A stretch of 9,107 nt of DNA, taken from assembly GCA_016868875.1 (NCBI GenBank), contig VGFN01000046.1:1-9107 (forward strand). The letters run 5' to 3'. Every line of letters begins with the position of its first letter. Within the stretch, counting starts at the first letter, position 1. Both the position numbers and the translations under genes were made by a program. Below the pieces are notes generated by a model. The model worked only from the letters and a program-made list of their open reading frames with translations, did not search any database and had not been told where the DNA came from. Of this stretch, positions 1 to 6,544 are shown piece after piece. This DNA is from Bacteroidota bacterium (GTDB taxonomy: Bacteria > Bacteroidota > Bacteroidia > UBA7662).

Positions 1-242
1 ATCCGGTGGATCAGCGGGAACGATTTGAGGCCCAATTGGCCTTGGGTCGTCGGGGAGACCCGGAGGCGATGATGCTGGACGAAGACTTCTTGAGGGCCTT
101 GGAATTTGGAATGCCGCCAACCGCAGGTATCGGAATTGGTATCGATCGATTGGCCATGATGATGACCAATTCGGCTAGTATCCAAGATGTGTTATTTTTC
201 CCACAAATGCGTCCTGAACGCCACGACGCCCAGGGATTATGA
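1..242 (+). CDS. lysS: Lysyl-tRNA synthetase, class II (C-terminal fragment)
   Basis: This is the last ~80 codons of a class II lysyl-tRNA synthetase, the cytoplasmic enzyme that activates lysine with ATP and loads it onto tRNA-Lys. The gene runs off the left edge; the GTG at position 6 is an internal valine, not a start. The fragment holds the end of the catalytic core: a DEDFLRALEFGMPPTAG segment, then GIGIDRLAMMMTNS, which is class II motif 3 with its conserved Gly-x-Gly-x-Asp-Arg and ATP-binding arginine. It ends in SIQDVLFFPQMRPE, a tail typical of Bacteroidota LysS. Family proteins are about 490-580 residues, so most of the gene (anticodon-binding OB domain, motifs 1 and 2) is outside the window. 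Its TGA stop overlaps the ATG of the downstream methyltransferase (ATGA), which suggests translational coupling. Class II AspRS and AsnRS share motif 3, but the ALE-x-G-MPPT context is that of LysRS. Confidence 0.95.
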   Translation, partial: PVDQRERFEAQLALGRRGDPEAMMLDEDFLRALEFGMPPTAGIGIGIDRLAMMMTNSASIQDVLFFPQMRPERHDAQGL

Positions 243-1201
243 CAGAACATGACGGTCTCTTGTTGCCGGTTCGCTATCCCAAGCATTGGAAAGAATATGC
301 CTTGATTGACAGCGGGAATGGGCTCAAATGGGAGCAATTTGGTGCACGAATTTTACAAAGACCCGAACCCCAGGCCTTGTGGTCCCCCTCTTCGTCGCTT
401 ACAGCGTTGCGCTCCATGACCCATTGGCGTTTTGAGCCCGGTGTGTCTCGTAACGGCTCTTGGATTCCTCAGCATCGAACAGGCAAAGGGTCAGGTCATT
501 CATCGGCTGATGGGGCAATGGGTTCGGAACGTTGGCCGATCACCTATCAAAGCCCAACTTTGAAACTTCGTTTTCACTTGGCCATGACGGCGTTCAAACA
601 TGTGGGCTTGTTTCCTGAACAAGCGGACAATTGGGAATTTATTGCATCGGCCGTGAAGGCATTGCCCGCGCAGTCTAAAGTGCTGAACCTCTTCGCCTAT
701 ACCGGAGGGGCCAGTCTTGCCGCGGCCCAAGCGGGTGCACAGGTTTACCATTTGGACTCGGTTCGGCAGGTGGTGGATTGGGCCCGACGAAATGCTGATT
801 TGACCGGCTTAGCGGGCTTACATTGGGTCGTGGAAGATGCCCGCAAATTTGTGCAAAGAGAAATCAAGCGGGGCCATGTGTACGATGCCATCCTCTTGGA
901 TCCCCCTGCGTATGGGATCGGGAGCTCCGGGGAACGTTGGAAATTGGAGGACCAATTGGGAGCCTTGTTGGACGAGGTCAAGCAGTTGTTGCACCCTCAA
1001 CGCCATGCCATGTTGCTGAATGCTTATTCGTTGGGTCTATCTCCCTTGATCCTACGAGCAATGTTAGGGCCATCCTATGCCGACAAGGATTTGGAATGCG
1101 GTGAAACCGCTTTGCAAGATCATCACGGGCGATTATTGCCATTGGGGATCTATGCTCGGGCGACCAAAGGCCTCCTCCTACCGACTATACCGACAAGATG
1201 A
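239..1201 (+). CDS. RlmI-like class I SAM-dependent methyltransferase
   Basis: A 320-residue protein of the RlmI/RlmK-like group of Rossmann-fold methyltransferases, often annotated as a 23S rRNA methyltransferase; the true substrate is not established here. The N-terminus has the family signature LIDSGNGLKWEQFG (residues 22-35) and RPEPQALW (41-48). A G/S-rich segment of about 30 residues (66-98) follows, probably a variable loop. FKHVGLFPEQADNWEF (119-134) leads into the SAM-binding fold: motif I VLNLFAYTGGAS (148-159), an acidic residue after strand 2 (HLDS, 171-174), ED at 199-200, and motif IV DPPAYG (221-226). The expected Cys-bearing TFSCSG-type motif of RlmI is absent, with LLNAYSLG (259-266) in its place, and the only cysteine is C287. 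An m5C activity is therefore doubtful. There is no full PUA domain as in E. coli RlmI (396 residues). The gene overlaps lysS and dnaE by ATGA at both ends, so co-translation with them is likely. Confidence 0.85.
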   Translation: MTEHDGLLLPVRYPKHWKEYALIDSGNGLKWEQFGARILQRPEPQALWSPSSSLTALRSMTHWRFEPGVSRNGSWIPQHRTGKGSGHSSADGAMGSERWPITYQSPTLKLRFHLAMTAFKHVGLFPEQADNWEFIASAVKALPAQSKVLNLFAYTGGASLAAAQAGAQVYHLDSVRQVVDWARRNADLTGLAGLHWVVEDARKFVQREIKRGHVYDAILLDPPAYGIGSSGERWKLEDQLGALLDEVKQLLHPQRHAMLLNAYSLGLSPLILRAMLGPSYADKDLECGETALQDHHGRLLPLGIYARATKGLLLPTIPTR

Positions 1202-4200
1202 TCCTGGTTTTTGATACCGAAACGACCGGCTTACCGCGCAACTACAAAGCTCCGGTTAGTGATTCCAACAACTGGCCCAGGGCGGTGCAGGTGGGATGGC
1301 AATTGTTGGATGAGGTCGGTCGTTTGGTGTCCTCCCATTCTTTGATTATTCAACCGGAGGGTTTTGATATACCTTACAACGCGGCCAAGGTGCACCGAAT
1401 CACCACCGAAAGGGCCCATACTGAAGGTTTACCGCTGGTCCATGTTTTGGAGCAATTCGGGCATGATGTGGCCCAAGCCACCCTGATCGCTGGTCATAAC
1501 ATCGAATTTGATTTGTTGATTATCCGGGCCGAATGGTACCGCTTGGGTTGGCCGGACGCCTTTGAGGCTTGTCGTGTTTTGGATACCAAAGAGGCTTCCA
1601 CTGCTTTTTGCGCATTGCCCGGGGGGCGTGGAGGTCAATTCAAGTGGCCAACTCTCACGGAGCTTTATTTCAAGTTATTCGGCCAAGGATTTGAAGAGGC
1701 CCACGATGCAGGGGCTGATGTGGCCGCGACCGTGGATTGTTTGTTGGAGTTATGCCGTCAAGGGGTAATCTCTAGCGCTTCCATGGGCATGTCGGAAGAT
1801 GGCTTCGAACGATTGAAACAAGAATGGCCTGGTCCCTCGACTGTTTCTGGAAACTCTACGTTCACGGCTGTTCCAACTGCCCCCAAAACCAAGGCTTCCG
1901 GCCCGTTGGGAACCACAGCGCCGGTTCTATCCATGGAGTTGGACGAAAAGTCCTTGCGCTTTGTACACCTGCATTGCCACTCCCAGTTTTCCCTTGGAAT
2001 TCCAGGATGCAGCACGGTGTTTGATTTGGTGGATCATGCCGTGGCCCAAGGCTCCAAAGCAATTGCGCTCACGGATCATTCCACCTTGTACGGAGCTTTT
2101 CTTTTCTTTCAATACGCTCATTACAAAGGCATCAAGCCTATTCTAGGTTTGGAAATCCAGGTCTGTGCTCAGCACCAAGACCATAGCCGCAAGGATAACG
2201 GCACACCGCAACTGCTGTTGGCCCGGAATCTGCAAGGCTATCATAACCTGGTCAGGTTATGTTCCTTGTCGTATACCGAAGGGTATTATTATGTCCCGAG
2301 GATTTCATGGGATTTGTTGTTGCAACACCGGGAAGGTTTGGTTGCCCTCTCCGGTTCCTTAGAATCTGAAATTCCATCCCTCTTGTTGAACCAAGGAGAG
2401 AGCCAGGCCGAAGCTGCCTTGCTACGTTGGCGGGAGGCGTTTGGGGAATATTTTTATTTGGAAATCCAAGACCATGGTCTTGAGGAACAGCATTTTCTGA
2501 ATGCAAAGCTGCACGAATGGTCCCACAAACACCAAGTTCCTTGCGTTGTGACCAACAACACCTATTACAATCATGAGGCGGATGCCGATTTGCACGATAC
2601 TTACCTCTGCGTGGTCCCCTTGGAGTACAAGGACACCCCTATTGGTCAGGGAAGGGGGTACCGATTCGGCATGCGTAGCCAACGCCATCATCTCAGTCCA
2701 GGCCAAGAAATAGCCCAAAGGTTTGCCACCCATCCCGATTGGTTGCAAAACACCTTGGATTTGGCCGAATCCATGGAATCCTACACCTTGCAAAGAGATG
2801 TGTTGCTCCCACGTTTTGAAATTCCGGAAGGCTTCGCTGATGAGAACGATTATTTGAGGCATCTTACGTTGGAAGGTGCCAAAAGGCGCTACGGTACGCT
2901 TGATCAAGAATTGTTGGAACGCATTGATTTTGAGCTTCAAACTATTGCGCATACCGGATACCCCGGGTATTTCCTGATCGTTCAGGACTTCACGACCGCT
3001 GCAAGGAATATGGGCGTGACGGTTGGGCCAGGTCGGGGTTCAGCGGCAGGTTCGGTGGTGGCCTACTGCACGGGGATTACCGACGTGGATCCGATCCGGT
3101 ACGATTTGCTTTTTGAACGATTCCTGAATCCAGACCGCGTGAGCATGCCCGATATTGATATCGATTTTGACGACAGGGGTAGGGAGAAAGTTATGCGGTA
3201 TGTGATGGACAAATACGGCCATAAGCAGGTTGCTCAGATTGCTACGTATCACAGCATGGCGGCCAAATCGGCTATTCGCAGCATTGGTCGGGTCATGGGC
3301 TTGCAGCCTTACGAAACTGATGCGTTGGCCAAACTTTTTCCGGAAGATTTGAACCGAGCGGATTATTACAAGAAGTCGCCCCTACGCAAACTTTTGTTAA
3401 ATCCGGCAGAAGGCAGCAGGCACCTGGATCAATTGCAGGCTGAAGATCAACGCAAGGCCAAGCAAATCTTGGATTTGGTTAAGAAGGGAGGGATAGAAGC
3501 CAAAGTATTCATGCAGTCGGCATTGTTGGAGGGCTCCTTCAAGAATTCAGGAACCCATGCCTGCGGTGTCGTGATTACCCCGGGCGATTTGACCGATTAT
3601 GTCCCCGTGAAGCACGCTCCGGATGGACAAATTGCTTTGGTGACGCAATTCGATAACGAAGTTGCCGAGGCGGCTGGTTTGCTGAAGATGGATTTTTTGG
3701 GTCTCAATACCTTGACCATCATCAACGATGCCGTGGAATTGGTCAAAGCCATCGACCCTGCACTGCCAGACCCTGTCGATTTTTCCTTGGACGACCCGCT
3801 TACCTACGCTCTTTTTCAGCGTGGGGAGACCATTGGGATTTTCCAATACGAATCTCCCGGGATGCAGAAGTACCTCAAGGAACTCAAGCCAGACAAAATC
3901 GAAGACTTGATTGCCATGAATGCCTTGTATCGTCCGGGTCCATTGGCGTATATCCCCAATTTTATTTTGCGTAAGCACGGCAAAGAACCCATCGTGTACG
4001 ATTTGGCCGATATGGAGGAGTTGCTGGGCGAGACCTACGGGATCACCGTGTACCAAGAACAGGTTATGCTATTGAGCCAAAAATTAGCTGGCTTTTCCAA
4101 GGGCAAGGCGGATGAATTGCGCAAAGCCATGGGGAAGAAAATTCCCGAGAAATTGGCCAAGCTCAAACCACAATTTTTGGAAGGTTGCCGCGAAAGAGGT

Positions 4201-5499
4201 CATGACGAAACAATTGCTTCCAAAGTCTGGAAAGATTGGGAGGCCTTTGCGGAATACGCTTTCAACAAATCCCATTCCACCTGTTATGCCTTGGTGGCCT
4301 TCCGAACCGCGTATTTGAAGGCCCATTATCCTGCGCAATTCATGGCCGCCGTGCTGTCGAACCATATGTCGGACATCAGCAAAGTGGCCTTTTTCCTGGA
4401 GGAGTGCCGAAGGATGGGCTTGCAGGTTTTGGGCCCAGATTTGAACGAATCTTTGTTCCGATTTTCGGTGAATGCTTCGGGACAAATACGCTTCGGCTTG
4501 GGGGCTATCAAAGGAGTAGGGGAAGGTGCTGTGGAGAATATCCTTGAACAGCGTGGGTTAGGAGGGGCTTTTCGTTCCCTCTTTGATTTTTGCAAAAGAA
4601 TTGATACCCGTCAAGCCAACAAAAAAACATTGGAAGCATTAGCACAGGCCGGTGCGTTGGATCGCCTCGACGGCATTCAAGGCAACCGCAGGCTTTTGCT
4701 GGATGCCGAAGTCGGTGGAGGATCGCATTTGCTCGAAAAAGCCTTGCGTTTTGGGACACAATACCGGGAACTGAGCCTCAAATCCCAGACCTCCCTCTTT
4801 GGTTCCGAAGGGATGGTGGATATCCATGAACCCGTTTTTCAACAAATTGAACCCTGGCCATCCCTTGAGATGCTAAGAAGGGAGAAAGAGGTGGTGGGCT
4901 TGTACATTACTGCTCATCCGTTGGATGATTATGCCTTGGAAAGCAAATTTCTGGGATTCACACCTTTGTCTCAATTGGACGAAAGACCTGGTCTGGATAT
5001 ACAAATCGCCGCTTTGGTTACCGATGTTCAATATTTCCGGGATTCCAAAAACCAGGAGGTCCTGGCCTTTGCCGTTGAGGACAAAGAGGGGTCGCGTAAA
5101 TTCAGACTTCGAGGGGACCAGGCCATGAAATTCAAGCATTTGATGGACCCCGGTACAGCCCTTTTGATCGCGGGTCGTTGGGAATATTTCCAAGGGAAAG
5201 ATGGGCAACAGGCTGGCTTTTTTCGATTCAATAACATTGAACTCCTGTCAGAAATTCGGGATAAAAGATTTCGAACCCTCACCTTGCAATTGTCCCTCAC
5301 CGCCTTGAACCCCACCAGGAATGCCGCCCTCCATCAAGTTTTGCTGGGACACCCGGGCCGATTGGCCTTGAAGGTGGAAATTTGGGTACCCGAGGACCAA
5401 CGTTCCGTGGCCATGAATGCAGAGGGAATCAAGGTCTCCCCGGATCCATCCCTGTTCGCGGCCCTGGATGAATTGGAGATTGGTTACGCGTTGCATTAG
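1198..5499 (+). CDS. dnaE: DNA polymerase III alpha subunit with fused N-terminal 3'-5' exonuclease
   Basis: The replicative DNA polymerase, 1433 residues, against about 1160 for E. coli DnaE. The extra length is an N-terminal DEDDh exonuclease (about 1-190) equivalent to the separate epsilon/DnaQ subunit: D6 and E8 (FDTETTG), D105 (GHNIEFD), and H169 with D174 (HDAGADV). A Ser/Thr/Pro-rich linker (about 192-252) leads to the PHP domain (from 254, HLHCHSQFS; ALTDHSTLYGAF at 290-301). The polymerase core has GPGRGSAAGS (610-619), PDIDIDF (651-657) with catalytic D652 and D654, and the third aspartate D832 in KMDFLGL. YAFNKSHS (1020-1027) is also family-typical. A helix-hairpin-helix region (about 1095-1160), a beta-clamp-binding pentapeptide QTSLF (1197-1201) and an OB fold (about 1269-1345) follow. 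The PHP metal site looks degenerate. Exonuclease-DnaE fusions are known in Bacteroidota. The ATG overlaps the methyltransferase stop, and the MILVFDTETTG start fits the family. Confidence 0.97.
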   Translation: MILVFDTETTGLPRNYKAPVSDSNNWPRAVQVGWQLLDEVGRLVSSHSLIIQPEGFDIPYNAAKVHRITTERAHTEGLPLVHVLEQFGHDVAQATLIAGHNIEFDLLIIRAEWYRLGWPDAFEACRVLDTKEASTAFCALPGGRGGQFKWPTLTELYFKLFGQGFEEAHDAGADVAATVDCLLELCRQGVISSASMGMSEDGFERLKQEWPGPSTVSGNSTFTAVPTAPKTKASGPLGTTAPVLSMELDEKSLRFVHLHCHSQFSLGIPGCSTVFDLVDHAVAQGSKAIALTDHSTLYGAFLFFQYAHYKGIKPILGLEIQVCAQHQDHSRKDNGTPQLLLARNLQGYHNLVRLCSLSYTEGYYYVPRISWDLLLQHREGLVALSGSLESEIPSLLLNQGESQAEAALLRWREAFGEYFYLEIQDHGLEEQHFLNAKLHEWSHKHQVPCVVTNNTYYNHEADADLHDTYLCVVPLEYKDTPIGQGRGYRFGMRSQRHHLSPGQEIAQRFATHPDWLQNTLDLAESMESYTLQRDVLLPRFEIPEGFADENDYLRHLTLEGAKRRYGTLDQELLERIDFELQTIAHTGYPGYFLIVQDFTTAARNMGVTVGPGRGSAAGSVVAYCTGITDVDPIRYDLLFERFLNPDRVSMPDIDIDFDDRGREKVMRYVMDKYGHKQVAQIATYHSMAAKSAIRSIGRVMGLQPYETDALAKLFPEDLNRADYYKKSPLRKLLLNPAEGSRHLDQLQAEDQRKAKQILDLVKKGGIEAKVFMQSALLEGSFKNSGTHACGVVITPGDLTDYVPVKHAPDGQIALVTQFDNEVAEAAGLLKMDFLGLNTLTIINDAVELVKAIDPALPDPVDFSLDDPLTYALFQRGETIGIFQYESPGMQKYLKELKPDKIEDLIAMNALYRPGPLAYIPNFILRKHGKEPIVYDLADMEELLGETYGITVYQEQVMLLSQKLAGFSKGKADELRKAMGKKIPEKLAKLKPQFLEGCRERGHDETIASKVWKDWEAFAEYAFNKSHSTCYALVAFRTAYLKAHYPAQFMAAVLSNHMSDISKVAFFLEECRRMGLQVLGPDLNESLFRFSVNASGQIRFGLGAIKGVGEGAVENILEQRGLGGAFRSLFDFCKRIDTRQANKKTLEALAQAGALDRLDGIQGNRRLLLDAEVGGGSHLLEKALRFGTQYRELSLKSQTSLFGSEGMVDIHEPVFQQIEPWPSLEMLRREKEVVGLYITAHPLDDYALESKFLGFTPLSQLDERPGLDIQIAALVTDVQYFRDSKNQEVLAFAVEDKEGSRKFRLRGDQAMKFKHLMDPGTALLIAGRWEYFQGKDGQQAGFFRFNNIELLSEIRDKRFRTLTLQLSLTALNPTRNAALHQVLLGHPGRLALKVEIWVPEDQRSVAMNAEGIKVSPDPSLFAALDELEIGYALH

Positions 5500-5522
5500 G
5501 TCCATTTCGACCCTTAACTTTG
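5491..5522 (+). promoter_or_regulatory. Putative Bacteroidota-type promoter for trxA-miaE-msrC
   Basis: TAACTTTG at 5515-5522 matches the Bacteroidota -7 consensus TAnnTTTG exactly. A TTG at 5491-5493, inside the last codons of dnaE, lies 21 bases upstream, within the 17-23 base spacing described for Flavobacterium promoters. The 3-base -33 element alone is weak evidence. If the promoter is used, transcription would start near 5528-5532, leaving an untranslated leader of about 100 bases before trxA. The call is from consensus matching only. Confidence 0.4.
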
Positions 5523-5567
5523 GCACGGAATTTGCTTACCATTCTAAAAAAATATCCGCTTTACCGG

Positions 5568-5631
5568 TTCAACCTACACATCAATATACACATCAACCTC
5601 CCATTCACCTCCACCCCTAAATTCACATCCC
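5568..5631 (+). promoter_or_regulatory. G-free untranslated leader upstream of trxA
   Basis: From just after the GG at 5566-5567 up to the trxA start codon there is no G on the + strand; the run without G is 66 bases including the A and T of the ATG. The stretch is rich in C, A and T (ACCTCCACCCC-like), carries a short direct repeat, and has no Shine-Dalgarno sequence. A transcript of it could form almost no G-C or G-U pairs within itself and would stay open for ribosome loading. Bacteroidota ribosomes generally do not rely on Shine-Dalgarno pairing and favour unstructured leaders, so a role in efficient trxA translation is the simplest inference. The rest of the dnaE-trxA gap (5523-5567) holds an A7 run at 5546-5552 and nothing else I recognise. 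Confidence 0.5.
5575..5596 (+). repeat. Tandem-like direct repeat TACACATCAA x2 in the trxA leader
   Basis: Two exact copies of TACACATCAA, at 5575-5584 and 5587-5596, are spaced 12 bases apart start to start, with TA between them. A looser echo, TTCACATCC, occurs at 5622-5630 just before the trxA ATG. The repeat could be a protein-binding or RNA-binding site, or merely a by-product of the biased composition of the leader. Confidence 0.5.
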
Positions 5632-5952
5632 ATGGCTTTTGAATTCACCGATGCTAATTTTCAGGAAACAGCCCTGAATTCCACCCAACCTGTTTTGGTT
5701 GATTTTTGGGCCGAATGGTGCGGTCCCTGCCGAATGGTAGGACCTGTTGTCGAAGAAATTGCGCAAGAAATGTCCGGTAAGGCTTTGGTTGGTAAATTGA
5801 ATGTTGATAGCAATCCCCAAATTGCCACGCAATACGGCATCCGCAGCATCCCTACGTTGCTGGTTTTCAAGAACGGGCAAGTGGTCGAAAAGCAAGTAGG
5901 CGTGGTTCCCAAACAAAATTTGGTGGCCCTGCTCCAGGCCCATATGGGTTAA
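5632..5952 (+). CDS. trxA: Thioredoxin
   Basis: A 106-residue classical thioredoxin, a small cytoplasmic dithiol reductant recycled by thioredoxin reductase. It is full length for the family (E. coli TrxA is 109 residues) and has no signal peptide, so it acts in the cytoplasm. The active site WCGPC is at 29-33, with redox cysteines C30 and C33. The buried aspartate is D24 (VDFWA), and the cis-proline is P74 in RSIPTLLVF (71-79), followed by the KNG turn and the conserved glycine near 90. The ATG start gives the usual N-terminal helix region (FTDANFQETAL) and follows a G-free leader without a Shine-Dalgarno sequence. It is the first gene of a probable operon: miaE starts 2 bp after its stop, and msrC, whose family takes electrons from thioredoxin, comes next. 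The position after dnaE matches an arrangement seen in flavobacteria. Confidence 0.97.
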   Translation: MAFEFTDANFQETALNSTQPVLVDFWAEWCGPCRMVGPVVEEIAQEMSGKALVGKLNVDSNPQIATQYGIRSIPTLLVFKNGQVVEKQVGVVPKQNLVALLQAHMG

Positions 5953-5954
5953 GC

Positions 5955-6536
5955 GTGTTGGGACTCAAATTGCCCACCGATCCCCGATGGGCCGAAATTG
6001 CCGAAAAGTCTATTGCCGAAATTTTGGTAGATCACGCCTTCTGCGAACAGAAGGCGGCATCCTCATGCATTTCTTTGATCGTGCAGTACCCGGATTACCC
6101 GCGAATTGTCCAGGAACTTTCCCCCATTGTTACCGAAGAGTGGGGTCATTTCCGAGCTGTTTTGGAGGAAATGTCCAAGAGAGACATCGCCCTAGGTCCT
6201 CAGCGCAGCGATGAGTATGTGGTAGCCCTCTTGGCTTTTCAGCCTCGCGGTCTTAGCCGGGAACAGAAACTCTTGGAAAGGCTGCTTTGCTGCGCCCTCA
6301 TCGAAGCGCGATCCTGCGAGCGTTTTCGTTTACTCTCATTGCATTGCAGCGATGCAGACCTTCGGCGTTTCTACCATGCCTTTATGGTGAGCGAAGCGGG
6401 TCATTATCGCCTGTTCATGGACCTTGCCGAAGGCTATTTCCCCAAAGACGAGGTGCGCAATCGTTGGGAAGCCTACTTGCAATACGAAGCAGGTGTGATG
6501 GAACAATTCAGCAACCGATCCGGTCGTATCCATTAA
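5955..6536 (+). CDS. miaE: tRNA-(ms2io6A)-hydroxylase MiaE
   Basis: A 193-residue non-heme diiron monooxygenase of the ferritin-like fold. It uses O2 to hydroxylate the isopentenyl chain of ms2i6A at position 37 of tRNAs reading U-initial codons, after MiaA and MiaB have acted. The ligand set is visible: E31 (HAFCEQKAA), the ExxH pair E62/H65 (EEWGHF), E117 (LIEARSCERF) and the second ExxH pair E147/H150 (SEAGHYRLF). The length fits the short MiaE form common in Bacteroidota; the Salmonella enzyme is somewhat longer. I chose the GTG start at 5955 because it gives MLGLKLPTDPRW, the normal N-terminus; the next codon, TTG, would be the only close alternative. The start is 2 bp after the trxA stop, so coupling is likely. 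An O2-dependent tRNA modification suggests an aerobic or facultative organism. Confidence 0.93.
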   Translation: MLGLKLPTDPRWAEIAEKSIAEILVDHAFCEQKAASSCISLIVQYPDYPRIVQELSPIVTEEWGHFRAVLEEMSKRDIALGPQRSDEYVVALLAFQPRGLSREQKLLERLLCCALIEARSCERFRLLSLHCSDADLRRFYHAFMVSEAGHYRLFMDLAEGYFPKDEVRNRWEAYLQYEAGVMEQFSNRSGRIH

Positions 6537-6544
6537 CACGATCC

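Noticed and set aside
3..8. GTG at position 6 as a start codon for the first gene.
   Set aside because: The frame is open to the window edge and the sequence matches the C-terminal part of LysS, so this is an internal valine codon.
133..172. Inverted repeat GAATTGGT/ACCAATTC with a 24-base loop.
   Set aside because: It lies within the conserved motif 3 coding region of lysS, has a long loop and no T-run, and is explained by protein conservation.
2422..2952. A 176-codon open frame on the - strand inside dnaE.
   Set aside because: It is antisense to a fully conserved polymerase gene and its translation resembles no protein family I recognise; it is a shadow of the coding strand.
3547..4056. 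A 169-codon open frame on the - strand inside dnaE.
   Set aside because: Antisense to the conserved polymerase core, with no recognisable motif or plausible context.
5500..5567. Possible intrinsic terminator for dnaE.
   Set aside because: I found no GC-rich hairpin followed by a T-run; the A7 run at 5546-5552 is not preceded by a stem.
5531..5570. Alternative promoter starting with TTTG at 5531-5534.
   Set aside because: No TAnnTTTG element follows at suitable spacing; the TAACTTTG at 5515 is the better match.
6287..6544. The msrC frame is open far upstream, giving a possible 265-residue protein.
   Set aside because: The extension lies wholly within miaE, has no GAF-family sequence, and the ATG at 6545 directly after the miaE stop gives a normal family N-terminus.
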